A DNA stretch of 64,000 nucleotides from Streptomyces viridochromogenes (GTDB lineage: Bacteria > Actinomycetota > Actinomycetes > Streptomycetales > Streptomycetaceae). The notes beneath the pieces are model-generated. The model did no database searches and was not told the origin of the DNA. It saw nothing but the letters and a program-made list of their open reading frames with translations. A program made the translations under genes and the position numbers. The stretch is from NCBI RefSeq assembly GCF_001270495.1, contig NZ_LGUR01000048.1:1-64000 (forward strand), in the 5' to 3' direction. Numbering within the stretch: the stretch's first letter is position 1; every line of letters starts with the position of its first letter. Positions 18,514 through 27,255 of the stretch are shown one piece after another.

Positions 18514-18532
18514 CTACGCGCGTAGATATGCT
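18514..18532 (+). promoter_or_regulatory. deoC promoter with CTACGCGCGTAG operator
   Basis: A perfect CTACGCGCGTAG at 18514-18525 abuts the -10 hexamer TATGCT (18527-18532). The GTG at 18539 follows by 6 bases, so the mRNA is probably leaderless. A repressor bound here would cover the promoter. Confidence 0.75.
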
Positions 18533-18538
18533 CGTCTG

Positions 18539-19507
18539 GTGACCATGCCCACCAATGCATCTGCCGCAGCACACGCCCTCACGGACGTCACCGCGTCCGA
18601 CAGCACGCTGCGCCGCTTCCTCCACGGGCTGCCCGGTGTCGACGCGGTCGGCCTGGAGGGGCGTGCGGCGTCCCTCGGTACCCGTTCCATCAAGACGACC
18701 GCCAAGGCGTACGCCATCGACCTCGCCATCTCGATGGTCGACCTGACGACGCTGGAAGGCGCGGACACCCCGGGCAAGGTCCGGGCGCTCGGCGTCAAGG
18801 CGGTCCACCCCGACCCCACCGACCGGACGACCCCGGCGACCGCGGCCGTCTGTGTCTATCCCGACATGGTGGCCACCGCCAAGGAGGCCGTCGCCGGGTC
18901 GACCGTGAAGGTCGCCTCGGTCGCCACCGCCTTCCCGGCGGGCCGCGCCGCGCTCGCCGTCAAGCTGGCGGACGTGCGCGACGCCGTGGCGGCGGGCGCC
19001 GACGAGATCGACATGGTCATCGACCGCGGGGCGTTCCTCGCGGGCAACTACATGAAGGTGTACGACGAGATCGTCGCCGTGAAGTCGGCCTGCGGGACGA
19101 GCGCCCGCCTCAAGGTCATCTTCGAGACCGGCGAACTGTCGACGTACGACAACATCCGCCGTGCCAGCTGGCTCGGCATGCTGGCGGGCGCGGACTTCAT
19201 CAAGACGTCCACCGGCAAGGTCGCCGTGAACGCCACTCCCGCGAACACCCTCCTTATGCTGGAAGCGGTACGCGACTTCCGTACCCAGACCGGCATCCAG
19301 GTCGGCGTGAAGCCGGCCGGCGGCATCAGGACGACCAAGGACGCCGTCAAGTTCCTCGTCCTGGTCAACGAGACCGTGGGCGAGGACTGGCTGGACAACC
19401 ACTGGTTCCGCTTCGGCGCCTCCTCGCTCCTGAACGACCTGCTGATGCAGCGTCAGAAGCTGGCCACCGGCCGCTACTCCGGCCCCGACTACGTGACGGT
19501 GGACTGA
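18539..19507 (+). CDS. deoC: Deoxyribose-phosphate aldolase
   Basis: A 322-residue class I aldolase that cleaves 2-deoxyribose 5-phosphate to acetaldehyde and glyceraldehyde 3-phosphate. The Schiff-base lysine is Lys222 in DFIKTSTGK; the acidic strand EIDMVIDRGAFLAG and the phosphate-binding GVKPAGGIRT are also present. The start is GTG 18539 (leaderless, 6 bases after the -10); the ATG at 18545 is two codons in. The next gene, an aldehyde dehydrogenase, begins 5 bases after the stop, so acetaldehyde from DeoC is probably oxidised by its neighbour. Confidence 0.95.
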   Translation: MTMPTNASAAAHALTDVTASDSTLRRFLHGLPGVDAVGLEGRAASLGTRSIKTTAKAYAIDLAISMVDLTTLEGADTPGKVRALGVKAVHPDPTDRTTPATAAVCVYPDMVATAKEAVAGSTVKVASVATAFPAGRAALAVKLADVRDAVAAGADEIDMVIDRGAFLAGNYMKVYDEIVAVKSACGTSARLKVIFETGELSTYDNIRRASWLGMLAGADFIKTSTGKVAVNATPANTLLMLEAVRDFRTQTGIQVGVKPAGGIRTTKDAVKFLVLVNETVGEDWLDNHWFRFGASSLLNDLLMQRQKLATGRYSGPDYVTVD

Positions 19508-19512
19508 TCACC

Positions 19513-20970
19513 ATGGCATCGGTATTCGAATACGCACCGGCCCCCGAGTCCCGCTCGATCGTCGACATCGCGCCCTCGTACGGCCTGTTCATCGACGGCG
19601 AGTTCGTCGAGGCGGCGGACGGCAAGGTCTTCAAGACCGTCTCCCCGTCCACCGAGGAGGTCCTCGCCGAGATCGCCCAGGCCGGCGAGGCGGACGTGGA
19701 CCGCGCGGTGAAGGCCGCCCGCAAGGCGTTCGAGAAGTGGTCGGCGCTGCCCGGCTCCGAGCGCGCGAAGTACCTGTTCCGCATCGCCCGGATCATCCAG
19801 GAGCGGGCCCGTGAGCTCGCCGTCCTGGAAACCCTGGACAACGGCAAGCCGATCAAGGAGACCCGCGACGCCGACCTTCCCCTGGTCGCCGCGCACTTCT
19901 TCTATTACGCGGGCTGGGCCGACAAGCTGGAGCACGCCGGCTTCGGCGCCAGCCCCCGGCCGCTGGGCGTCGCGGGCCAGGTCATCCCCTGGAACTTCCC
20001 GCTGCTGATGCTGGCCTGGAAGATCGCCCCGGCGCTCGCGACCGGCAACACGGTCGTGCTGAAACCGGCGGAGACGACCCCCCTCTCGGCCCTGTTCTTC
20101 GCGGACATCTGCCGCCAGGCGGGCCTGCCCAAGGGCGTCGTCAACATCCTTCCCGGATACGGCGACGCGGGCGCCGCGGTCGTCGCGCACCCGGACGTGA
20201 ACAAGGTCGCCTTCACCGGCTCCACGGCCGTCGGCAAGGAGATCGCCCGGACCGTCGCCGGCACCCGCAAGAAGGTCACGCTCGAACTCGGCGGCAAGGG
20301 CGCCAACATCGTCTTCGACGACGCCCCGATCGACCAGGCGGTGGAGGGGATCGTCAACGGGATCTTCTTCAACCAGGGCCAGGTCTGCTGCGCGGGCAGC
20401 CGCCTCCTCGTCCAGGAGTCGATCCAGGACGAGCTGCTGGACTCCCTGAAGCGCCGCCTGTCGACCCTGCGCCTCGGCGACCCGCTCGACAAGAACACCG
20501 ACATCGGCGCGATCAACTCCGAGGAACAGCTCACCCGCATCACCTCCCTCGTCGAGCAGGGCGAGGCGGAGGGCGCCGAGCGCTGGTCCCCGGCGTGCGA
20601 GATCCCGACCGCCGGCTACTGGTTCGCCCCGACGCTCTTCACGAACGTCACCCAGGCGCACACCGTCGCCCGTGACGAGATCTTCGGCCCGGTCCTGTCG
20701 GTCCTCACCTTCCGCACCCCGGACGAGGCCGTCGCCAAGGCCAACAACACCGCGTACGGCCTGTCGGCGGGCATCTGGACGGAGAAGGGGTCGCGGATCC
20801 TCGCCGTGGCGAACAAGCTCCGTGCGGGCGTCGTCTGGTCCAACACGTTCAACAAGTTCGACCCGACCTCGCCGTTCGGCGGCTACAAGGAGTCGGGCTT
20901 CGGCCGCGAGGGCGGCCGCCACGGCCTGGAGGCGTACCTCGCCCCGTCGAGCCCGGAGGGCGAGCGATAA
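19513..20970 (+). CDS. NAD(P)-dependent aldehyde dehydrogenase
   Basis: A 485-residue aldehyde dehydrogenase with all expected residues: the VIPWNFPLLM cofactor motif, FTGSTAVGKEIA, the general base Glu in LELGGKGANIV and the nucleophile in NQGQVCCAGSR. The C-terminus has FGGYKESGFGREGG. By position, directly after deoC and before a related truncated gene, it probably oxidises acetaldehyde to acetate during deoxynucleoside breakdown. A glycine-rich Shine-Dalgarno sequence is not obvious; the 5-base gap after deoC suggests translational coupling. Confidence 0.93.
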   Translation: MASVFEYAPAPESRSIVDIAPSYGLFIDGEFVEAADGKVFKTVSPSTEEVLAEIAQAGEADVDRAVKAARKAFEKWSALPGSERAKYLFRIARIIQERARELAVLETLDNGKPIKETRDADLPLVAAHFFYYAGWADKLEHAGFGASPRPLGVAGQVIPWNFPLLMLAWKIAPALATGNTVVLKPAETTPLSALFFADICRQAGLPKGVVNILPGYGDAGAAVVAHPDVNKVAFTGSTAVGKEIARTVAGTRKKVTLELGGKGANIVFDDAPIDQAVEGIVNGIFFNQGQVCCAGSRLLVQESIQDELLDSLKRRLSTLRLGDPLDKNTDIGAINSEEQLTRITSLVEQGEAEGAERWSPACEIPTAGYWFAPTLFTNVTQAHTVARDEIFGPVLSVLTFRTPDEAVAKANNTAYGLSAGIWTEKGSRILAVANKLRAGVVWSNTFNKFDPTSPFGGYKESGFGREGGRHGLEAYLAPSSPEGER

Positions 20971-21888
20971 ATGAGCGCAGTTGACAAGAACGACAAGACC
21001 GAGCACGCCGAGCGGCTCTCCGTCTTCAAGACCTACAAGCTGTACGTCGGGGGCAAGTTCCCCCGCTCCGAAAGCGGCCGGGTGTACGAAGTGACCGACT
21101 CGAAGGGCAACTGGCTGGCCAACGCGCCCCTCTCCTCCCGCAAGGACGCCCGTGACGCGGTGGTCGCCGCGCGCAAGGCATTCGGCGGGTGGTCCGGCGC
21201 CACGGCGTACAACCGGGGCCAGATCCTCTACCGCGTCGCCGAGATGCTGGAGGGCCGCCGCGAGCAGTACGTCCGTGAAGTCGCCGACGCCGAGGGCCTG
21301 TCGAAGGCGAAGGCGGCGGCGCAGGTCGACGCGGCGATCGACCGCTGGGTCTGGTACGCGGGCTGGACCGACAAGATCGCCCAGGTGGTCGGCGGCGGAA
21401 ACCCGGTCGCGGGCCCGTACTTCAACCTCTCCTCCCCCGAGCCGACGGGCGTGGTGGCGGTCCTGGCCCCGCAGGAGTCGTCCTTCCTGGGCCTGGTCTC
21501 GGTGCTGGCGCCGGTGATCGCCACGGGCAACACGGCGATCGTGATCGCCTCCGAGAGGTCCCCGCTCCCCGCCCTCTCCCTCGGCGAGGTCCTGGCCACC
21601 TCCGACCTGCCCGGCGGCGTCGTCAACGTCCTGTCCGGCCGTACGGCGGAGATCGCGACGCCGCTGGCCGCGCACCAGGACGTCAACGCGATCGACCTGG
21701 CCGGCGCCGACGACGTCCTGGCGAAGGAGCTGGAGATCGCCGCGGCGGACAACCTGAAGCGCGTCCTGCGTCCACAGCCTGTGGATTATTCGGCGGCTCC
21801 CGGCATCGACCGCATGACGGCGTTCCTGGAGACGAAGACGGTCTGGCACCCGACGGGTTCGCTGGGCGCGTCCGGCTCGTCCTACTGA
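20971..21888 (+). CDS. Half-length aldehyde dehydrogenase homologue lacking the catalytic domain
   Basis: A 305-residue protein aligning with the N-terminal cofactor half of aldehyde dehydrogenases: YKLYVGGKFPRSESGRVYEV, ARDAVVAARKAFGGW, a degenerate VLAPQESSFLGLV in place of the IPWNFP motif, and GGVVNVLSGR. It ends soon after the LAGADD region, so the catalytic cysteine and most of the substrate domain are absent. It is in frame, with intact composition, and begins right at the stop of the active gene. This looks like a retained pseudoenzyme partner rather than recent decay, similar in idea to two-domain ALDH16. Confidence 0.88.
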   Translation: MSAVDKNDKTEHAERLSVFKTYKLYVGGKFPRSESGRVYEVTDSKGNWLANAPLSSRKDARDAVVAARKAFGGWSGATAYNRGQILYRVAEMLEGRREQYVREVADAEGLSKAKAAAQVDAAIDRWVWYAGWTDKIAQVVGGGNPVAGPYFNLSSPEPTGVVAVLAPQESSFLGLVSVLAPVIATGNTAIVIASERSPLPALSLGEVLATSDLPGGVVNVLSGRTAEIATPLAAHQDVNAIDLAGADDVLAKELEIAAADNLKRVLRPQPVDYSAAPGIDRMTAFLETKTVWHPTGSLGASGSSY

Positions 21889-21904
21889 CACCGGCCCACA
21901 GACC

Positions 21905-21948
21905 AGAGGGCCGTGCCTCCTCTCCGTCCGGAGGAGACACGGCCCTCT
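21905..21948 (+). terminator. Strong terminator of the deoC operon
   Basis: An 11-base stem (21905-21915 with 21938-21948), one mismatch and a further 6 base pairs (17-22 with 31-36 of the same segment) close an 8-base loop, followed by TCCTCT. It is 17 bases after the stop. Confidence 0.85.
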
Positions 21949-22095
21949 TCCTCTGCCGCTTCCTCGGCCACTCGCCGCGGGTCCGTCACGAGCACGCCCA
22001 ACAGGCTGCTTCACGGTGGTCAGAATGTGACGCACGCTTCAATCTCCGTCCACCGGGTCGTTCCCGGCCCGGCCCATGCCTCACACTGGTGTCCC

Positions 22096-22731
22096 GTGAG
22101 TTCCCATCCGCCCATACCGACGCGAGTCGTGCTGCTCTGCGGCCCTTCCGGCTCCGGCAAGTCCCTTCTCGCGGCCCGTTCCGGTCTTCCGGTCCTGCGG
22201 CTCGACGACTTCTACAAAGAGGCCGACGACCCGACCCTGCCGCAGGTCCCCGGGAGCGCCGACATCGACTGGGACCACCCCGACTCGTGGGACGCCGACA
22301 CGGCGATAGCGGCGATCACCGACCTGTGCCGCACGGGCCGTACGAACGTCCCGCTGTACGACATCTCGCTGAGCGCCCGCACCGGCGAGGAGACCGTCGA
22401 GATCGGGCGGACGCCACTGTTCATCGCGGAGGGCATCTTCGCGGCCGAGATCGTCTCGCGCTGCCGGGAACTCGGTGTGCTGGCCGACGCGCTCTGCCTG
22501 AGCCGCGGCCCGGTGACGACCTTCCGCCGCCGCTTCCTGCGCGACCTGAAGGAGGGCCGCAAGTCGGTGCCCTTCCTGCTGCGCCGCGGCTGGCGCCTGA
22601 TGCGCCTGGAGCAGTCGATCATCGCCCACCAGACGTCCCTGGGCGCCCACGCCTGCGACCGCGACGAGGCCCTCGGCCGCCTCACCGCGGCCGCCGCGGG
22701 CCGCCGCCCGGCGGCGACACCGGCCGGCTGA
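22096..22731 (+). CDS. Uridine kinase-like P-loop kinase
   Basis: A 211-residue kinase of the uridine kinase/phosphoribulokinase family. The Walker A motif GPSGSGKS is near residue 16, followed by LRLDDFYKE (the base-binding DD motif), PDSWDADTA and the lid-type FRRRFLRDLKEGRK. It would phosphorylate uridine or a related nucleoside with ATP or GTP. GTG 22096 follows CACACT by 7 bases, which would fit leaderless expression; no ribosome binding site is seen. It fits the nucleoside theme but has no CTACGCGCGTAG site. Confidence 0.85.
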   Translation: MSSHPPIPTRVVLLCGPSGSGKSLLAARSGLPVLRLDDFYKEADDPTLPQVPGSADIDWDHPDSWDADTAIAAITDLCRTGRTNVPLYDISLSARTGEETVEIGRTPLFIAEGIFAAEIVSRCRELGVLADALCLSRGPVTTFRRRFLRDLKEGRKSVPFLLRRGWRLMRLEQSIIAHQTSLGAHACDRDEALGRLTAAAAGRRPAATPAG

Positions 22732-22790
22732 ACGAAGACGGCGCCCTCTCCGTCGTAGGACCGCGAAACGGTCCCGTGGAAAGGAAGCCG

Positions 22791-23141
22791 ATGACGACTG
22801 CTCTCCAGGCCGGCCGACGGCTGATCACGGCGTCCCTGCTCCTCGCGGCGGCTGTCGGCTGCGCGGAGCCGGGCGGTACGGGCGGTTCGGCCGCGGCGTC
22901 GTGTGCGTACCTGGTCACCTACGACGGCCGCACCTACCTGGATGTCGCGAACGTCGACTTCACCGTCGGCGAGAAGCTGGGCACCGCCACGATCCCGGCG
23001 TGCGACGACACCCCGAACGATGCCGGGGACACCGTGCCCGAGCGCAGGATCACGGCGTACGAGGTCGAGGGAACGGACCCGGCCGTCGCCGTCGCCGTGG
23101 GCGACACGCCCGCCGAAGCGGCCCTCATGAGAGTCCGCTGA
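22791..23141 (+). CDS. Small secreted lipoprotein-like protein
   Basis: A 116-residue protein with a signal sequence ending LLAAAVGC (cysteine about residue 21), a Gly/Ser linker, and a compact domain with ASCAYLVTYDGRTYLD and one further cysteine in IPACDDTPND. The two non-lipid cysteines may form a disulphide. It resembles small streptomycete lipoproteins grouped as DUF6281, a name I give from memory. GGAAAGGA precedes the ATG at 22791. Between the kinase and the convergent sigQ gene. Confidence 0.8.
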   Translation: MTTALQAGRRLITASLLLAAAVGCAEPGGTGGSAAASCAYLVTYDGRTYLDVANVDFTVGEKLGTATIPACDDTPNDAGDTVPERRITAYEVEGTDPAVAVAVGDTPAEAALMRVR

Positions 23142-23197
23142 CCGCACAGCGAAGCGGGACTGGACGGACCCCCCGGCCCTCCAGCCCCGCTGTCGTT

Positions 23198-23228
23198 GTG
23201 CTCCACCGCTTCCCCCGTGGTGGAGCAC
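23198..23228. terminator. Hairpin between the lipoprotein gene and sigQ
   Basis: GTGCTCCACC (23198-23207) pairs perfectly with GGTGGAGCAC (23219-23228). It sits in the 193-base convergent gap and could terminate both genes. Confidence 0.55.
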
Positions 23229-23334
23229 CCCCCGTTTCCCCCGTTGGTCCCCCGTGGGCCCCCCGGCCCCGTGGGTCCCCCCACTTCTTACCGCTCCCCC
23301 GTTGCATCCCCCCGGATGCGGTCCCCCCGGACCT

Positions 23335-24081
23335 TCAGGCGACGAGCTCCCCGAAGGCGTCCTCCTCGTCACGGCCGAAGCTGAGGACCTCGTCCTCGCG
23401 CAGCCGGCGGAGCGACCGCCAGATGCTCGACTTCACCGTGCCGACACTGATGTCGAGGATCTCCGCGATCTCCGGGTCGGTGCGGCCCTCGTAGTAACGG
23501 AGGACCAGCATCGTCCGCTGGAGTTCGGGGAGGCGGGCGAGCGCCTGCCACAGGACCGCGCGCAGCTCCGTGCCGCGCATCGCGTCCATGTCGCCGGGCG
23601 TCTCCGGCAGCTCCTCGGTCGGGTACTCGTTCAGCTTGCGGCGGCGCCACGCGCTGATGTGCAGGTTGGTCATGGTCCGCCGCAGGTAGCCACCCACAGC
23701 GGCCTTGTCACTGATCCGGTCCCATGCCTTGTACGTCGAGAACAGCGCGCTCTGGAGCAGGTCCTCGGCCTCGAATCGGTCACCGGTCAGGTGGTAGGCG
23801 GTTGCGTACAGGGAGGCGCGGCGCTCCTGGACGTAGGCGGTGAACTCCGCCTCCGACAGCGAGCGACGACGCTCCCCCGAGTCCTCCCTGTACGCGGATC
23901 CCCCGTGCGTTTCCCCTGTGAAACCGTCAACCACCGTCATGTACGCGGTGTGCTGACGCCCGGCGCCGCGAGCGCACCCCCGCCCGCTCACGGCACCGGA
24001 CCTCTCGGAACCCCGGCCCCCGTTCACGTCGTGCAGACGCGTGATCACTGCGCTGTTGCTGGTGCCGTGCAGCGTGTTCAT
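23335..24081 (-). CDS. sigQ: SigE-family ECF sigma factor SigQ
   Basis: A 248-residue sigma factor. After a divergent, unstructured N-terminal stretch of about 70 residues, region 2 shows RRASLYATAYHLTGDRFEAE and YKAWDRI, and region 4 shows LPELQRTMLVLRYYEGRTDP with the helix-turn-helix ISVGTVKSSIWRSLRRLRE. It is divergent from afsQ1, as in S. coelicolor, where sigQ (SCO4908) is an AfsQ1 target and part of one pathway controlling antibiotic production and development on glutamate medium. The true start may be downstream of 24081, for example at the internal Met of AYMTVVDGF. An AfsQ1-type site lies upstream at 24202-24217. Confidence 0.9.
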   Translation of the reverse strand: MNTLHGTSNSAVITRLHDVNGGRGSERSGAVSGRGCARGAGRQHTAYMTVVDGFTGETHGGSAYREDSGERRRSLSEAEFTAYVQERRASLYATAYHLTGDRFEAEDLLQSALFSTYKAWDRISDKAAVGGYLRRTMTNLHISAWRRRKLNEYPTEELPETPGDMDAMRGTELRAVLWQALARLPELQRTMLVLRYYEGRTDPEIAEILDISVGTVKSSIWRSLRRLREDEVLSFGRDEEDAFGELVA

Positions 24082-24201
24082 CTCGCGCCCCCCGTCGTGG
24101 ACTTCCGGTGTTCTGCTCGTTCGTCTTGCTGTGGTGCGACTTGCTGTCCTGCCTGTGCCGAAAAGCTTGCCCGGGCACCTTCATGGACGTGTCCGCCGAC
24201 T

Positions 24202-24217
24202 GTCACAGACCTGTCAC
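24202..24217. promoter_or_regulatory. Candidate AfsQ1-binding site between sigQ and afsQ1
   Basis: GTCAC-AGACCT-GTCAC fits the published AfsQ1 consensus GTnAC-N6-GTnAC exactly. It lies 120 bases upstream of the sigQ start and 130 bases upstream of afsQ1, so it could serve autoregulation and sigQ activation. Confidence 0.7.
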
Positions 24218-24347
24218 AGGGGCCTGTCTCGTAGGCCGCCCCCAGGCGCGCGACAGCCCGCACACAGGCATGAGCGCTACGTGCGCGTATGCGTACTGCT
24301 CGTACAGGTGTCGAAAGACCAGGCCCGCATGGGCCAGAATGAGCCCC

Positions 24348-25025
24348 GTGCCTTCCCTGTTGCTGATCGAGGACGACGACGCCATCCGCACGGCCCTGGA
24401 GCTCTCACTGACGCGCCAGGGACACCGTGTGGCCACGGCTGCCACCGGCGAGGACGGCCTGAAGCTGCTGCGTGAGCAGCGGCCGGACCTGATCGTGCTG
24501 GACGTGATGCTGCCCGGCATCGACGGGTTCGAGGTGTGCCGGCGCATCCGGCGCACGGACCAGCTGCCGATCATTCTGCTGACCGCGCGCAGCGACGACA
24601 TCGACGTCGTGGTCGGACTGGAGTCCGGTGCCGACGACTATGTCGTCAAACCCGTCCAGGGGCGGGTCCTCGACGCCCGGATCCGTGCCGTGCTGCGCCG
24701 CGGCGAGCGCGAGTCGAACGACGCGGCGACCTACGGCAGCCTCGTCATCGACCGTGCCGCGATGACCGTGACGAAGAACGGCGAGGACCTCCAGCTCACC
24801 CCGACCGAGCTGCGCCTGCTCCTCGAACTGAGCCGCCGGCCGGGCCAGGCCCTGTCCCGTCAGCAACTCCTGCGCCTCGTCTGGGAGCACGACTACCTCG
24901 GCGACTCACGCCTCGTCGACGCCTGCGTCCAGCGCCTGCGCGCCAAGGTCGAGGACGTCCCGTCGTCCCCCACCCTCATCCGTACCGTCCGTGGTGTCGG
25001 CTACCGCCTGGACGCGCCTCAGTGA
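24348..25025 (+). CDS. afsQ1: Response regulator AfsQ1 (OmpR family)
   Basis: A 225-residue response regulator. The receiver domain (1-118) has the acidic pocket EDDD at 8-11, the phospho-acceptor Asp52 in LIVLDVMLPGIDG and Lys in VVKPVQGRVL. The OmpR-type winged helix (about 130-225) contains LTPTELRLLLELSRRPGQ and YLGDSRLVDACVQRLRAKVE. The length and Asp52 agree with S. coelicolor AfsQ1. The GTG start at 24348 gives VPSLLLIEDDD; a longer open frame starts at 24108 but its extension is not domain-like. The stop overlaps the afsQ2 start by 4 bases. Phosphorylated by AfsQ2; presumed targets include sigQ. Confidence 0.96.
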   Translation: MPSLLLIEDDDAIRTALELSLTRQGHRVATAATGEDGLKLLREQRPDLIVLDVMLPGIDGFEVCRRIRRTDQLPIILLTARSDDIDVVVGLESGADDYVVKPVQGRVLDARIRAVLRRGERESNDAATYGSLVIDRAAMTVTKNGEDLQLTPTELRLLLELSRRPGQALSRQQLLRLVWEHDYLGDSRLVDACVQRLRAKVEDVPSSPTLIRTVRGVGYRLDAPQ

Positions 25026-26596
25026 CAAAGGCACAGGGGGGTTTCCGCGGCTGGCTCGCGGCTCGCAAGGGAGTGTGGTCACGGCTGCGCTTCACCAGTC
25101 TTCGACTGCGCCTGGTGGTCGTCTTCGGCCTGGTGGCGCTCACGGCCGCCGTGTCCGCGTCCGGGATCGCCTACTGGCTCAACCGCGAGGCGGTGCTCAC
25201 CCGCACCCAGGACGCGGTGCTGCGCGACTTCGAGCAGGAGATGCAGAACCGCGCGGGCCTGCTGCCCGAGGAGCCGACGCAGGACGAGCTCCAGCACACC
25301 GCCGGCCAGATGGCCAACAGCAGCCAGCGTTTCTCCGTCCTGCTGGTCGCCCAGGACGCCGACGGCACGCCCGCGTACGGCAGTTCCGGCGGCCTGGACG
25401 GCTTCACCCTCGCCGACGTGCCGAAATCCCTGCGCACGGCCGTGAACGAGAAACAACAGGTCAACTCCTCCAACAAGGCCGAGTACCACCTGTACTGGCA
25501 GCGAGTGGTGGAGGACGACACCCCATACCTGATCGCCGGTACGAAGGTGATCGGTGGCGGGCCGACCGGCTACATGATGAAGTCCCTTGAGCAGGAGGCC
25601 AAGGACCTCAACTCCCTGTCCTGGTCTCTCGGCATCGCCACGGGCCTCGCGCTGATCGGCTCCGCACTGCTCGCGCAGGCCGCCGCCACGACCGTACTGA
25701 AGCCGGTGCAACGGCTCGGCGTGGCCGCCCGCCGCCTGGGCGAAGGCAAGCTGGACACACGCCTGAGAGTCTCCGGCACGGACGAACTGGCCGACCTCTC
25801 CCGCACCTTCAACAACGCCGCCGAGGCACTGGAGAAGCGCGTCGCCGACATGGCCTCACGCGACGAGGCGTCCCGGCGCTTCGTGGCCGACATGTCCCAC
25901 GAACTGCGCACCCCGCTCACCGCGATCACCGCCGTCACCGAGGTCCTGGAGGAGGAGCTGGAGGCGGACACCGGATCCATGGACCCGATGATCGAACCCG
26001 CCGTACGCCTCGTCGTCAGCGAGACCCGCCGACTCAACGACCTGGTCGAGAACCTGATGGAGGTCACCCGCTTCGACGCGGGCACCGCACGCCTCGTCCT
26101 CGACCACGTCGACGTCGCCGACCAGATCACCGCCTGCATCGACGCCCGGGCCTGGCTGGACGCGGTGGACCTCGACGCCGAGCGCGGGATCATGGCCCGC
26201 CTGGACCCCCGCCGCCTGGACGTCATCCTGGCCAACCTCATCGGCAACGCCCTCAAGCACGGCGGCTCCCCGGTCCGGGTCTCGGTCCGGGCGGCGGAGG
26301 ACTCGGTGACCATCACGGTCCAGGACCACGGCCCCGGCATCCCCGAGGACGTACTCCCCCACGTCTTCGACCGCTTCTACAAGGCCAGCGCCTCCCGCCC
26401 CCGCTCCGAGGGCAGCGGCCTGGGCCTGTCCATCGCCTTGGAGAACGCCCACATCCACGGCGGCGAGATCACCGCCGCCAACTCCCCCGAGGGAGGCGCG
26501 GTGTTCACCCTGCGCCTGCCCCAGGACGCCTCGGAACTGGCGGAACAGACCAACGGCCAGGGCGCCGACGGCCCCAAGAAGGGGGACGCCCGATGA
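25022..26596 (+). CDS. afsQ2: Sensor histidine kinase AfsQ2
   Basis: A 524-residue membrane kinase. Helix 1 (about 30-52) is followed by an extracytoplasmic sensor of about 140 residues, helix 2 (about 198-222), a HAMP domain (LKPVQRLGVAARRLGEGKL), the dimerisation domain with His293 in ADMSHELRTPLT, and the ATPase domain with N box NALKHGG, DHGPGIP and GSGLGLSIA. It starts at GTG 25022, overlapping afsQ1 by 4 bases, and its stop overlaps the lipoprotein ATG by 4 bases, so the three are translationally coupled. The signal sensed is unknown; nitrogen-related growth conditions are implicated in S. coelicolor. Confidence 0.95.
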   Translation: MTKAQGGFRGWLAARKGVWSRLRFTSLRLRLVVVFGLVALTAAVSASGIAYWLNREAVLTRTQDAVLRDFEQEMQNRAGLLPEEPTQDELQHTAGQMANSSQRFSVLLVAQDADGTPAYGSSGGLDGFTLADVPKSLRTAVNEKQQVNSSNKAEYHLYWQRVVEDDTPYLIAGTKVIGGGPTGYMMKSLEQEAKDLNSLSWSLGIATGLALIGSALLAQAAATTVLKPVQRLGVAARRLGEGKLDTRLRVSGTDELADLSRTFNNAAEALEKRVADMASRDEASRRFVADMSHELRTPLTAITAVTEVLEEELEADTGSMDPMIEPAVRLVVSETRRLNDLVENLMEVTRFDAGTARLVLDHVDVADQITACIDARAWLDAVDLDAERGIMARLDPRRLDVILANLIGNALKHGGSPVRVSVRAAEDSVTITVQDHGPGIPEDVLPHVFDRFYKASASRPRSEGSGLGLSIALENAHIHGGEITAANSPEGGAVFTLRLPQDASELAEQTNGQGADGPKKGDAR

Positions 26597-27198
26597 ACGT
26601 ACGCGGCCTGCTGGCACTCTCCCTGACGGGCGCCGCGCTCCTGGCCGGATGCGGCATCCGATCCACGGAAGTACCGACCAACTTCGGCCCCGCCCCCTCG
26701 CGCGTGCACTGCTCCCTCTCCGAACCCGACGTCTCGACGCAGGCCGCGCGCGGCCTCCCGGTCCAGGTCTTCCTCCTGTGCGGCTCCCAACTCGTGGCGG
26801 TCGACCGCACCGTGCGCGTCCCCGACGGCACGGCGGACTCGGCACGCCGCGTCCTCGTGGCCCAGGGCCTGCTCGACGAGCTGGAGGCGACCCCGTCGAC
26901 GGCCGAGAAAGAGGCCGGCTACACCACAGACGTCCGCGGCGCGATGGGCGTGACCGGCCCACGCCGCAACGACCCCGACGAGACCCTGCGCCTGAGCACC
27001 CCGCCCGACGACCTCACGTCGTACGCCCTCGCCCAGATCGTCTGCACCTTCTCCGACTCGACAGCCGCGGAGGGCGACGGCTCGGTCATCCTTGGCGGCC
27101 CGTCCAACGACCCACCACGCCGCTACGAGTGCACAGACGAGGTCCGCACCCGACCGGGCAGCAACGAGCCCCCGTCCACGGACGTATCGGACGGCTGA
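26593..27198 (+). CDS. Lipoprotein of the afsQ operon
   Basis: A 201-residue predicted lipoprotein with lipobox LLAGC (Cys near residue 20) and a mature region with GIRSTEVPTNFGPAPSRVHC and a second half containing SYALAQIVCTFSDS. Mature cysteines could form disulphides. The ATG overlaps the afsQ2 stop, which ties it to the two-component system, possibly as an accessory sensor; the corresponding S. coelicolor gene is SCO4905. It resembles the GerMN/LpqB-type accessory lipoproteins only loosely, and I claim no biochemical function. Confidence 0.88.
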   Translation: MNVRGLLALSLTGAALLAGCGIRSTEVPTNFGPAPSRVHCSLSEPDVSTQAARGLPVQVFLLCGSQLVAVDRTVRVPDGTADSARRVLVAQGLLDELEATPSTAEKEAGYTTDVRGAMGVTGPRRNDPDETLRLSTPPDDLTSYALAQIVCTFSDSTAAEGDGSVILGGPSNDPPRRYECTDEVRTRPGSNEPPSTDVSDG

Positions 27199-27255
27199 AA
27201 CCACACCACGGGGCGTACCCCCACGAGCCCGCAGCCGCGTACGGCGGCGAGGGGG

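Noticed and set aside
24277..24290. CTACGTGCGCGTAT upstream of afsQ1 as a further nucleoside operator
   Set aside because: It is not a palindrome of the CTACGCGCGTAG type, has an insertion, and the gene is unrelated to nucleosides.
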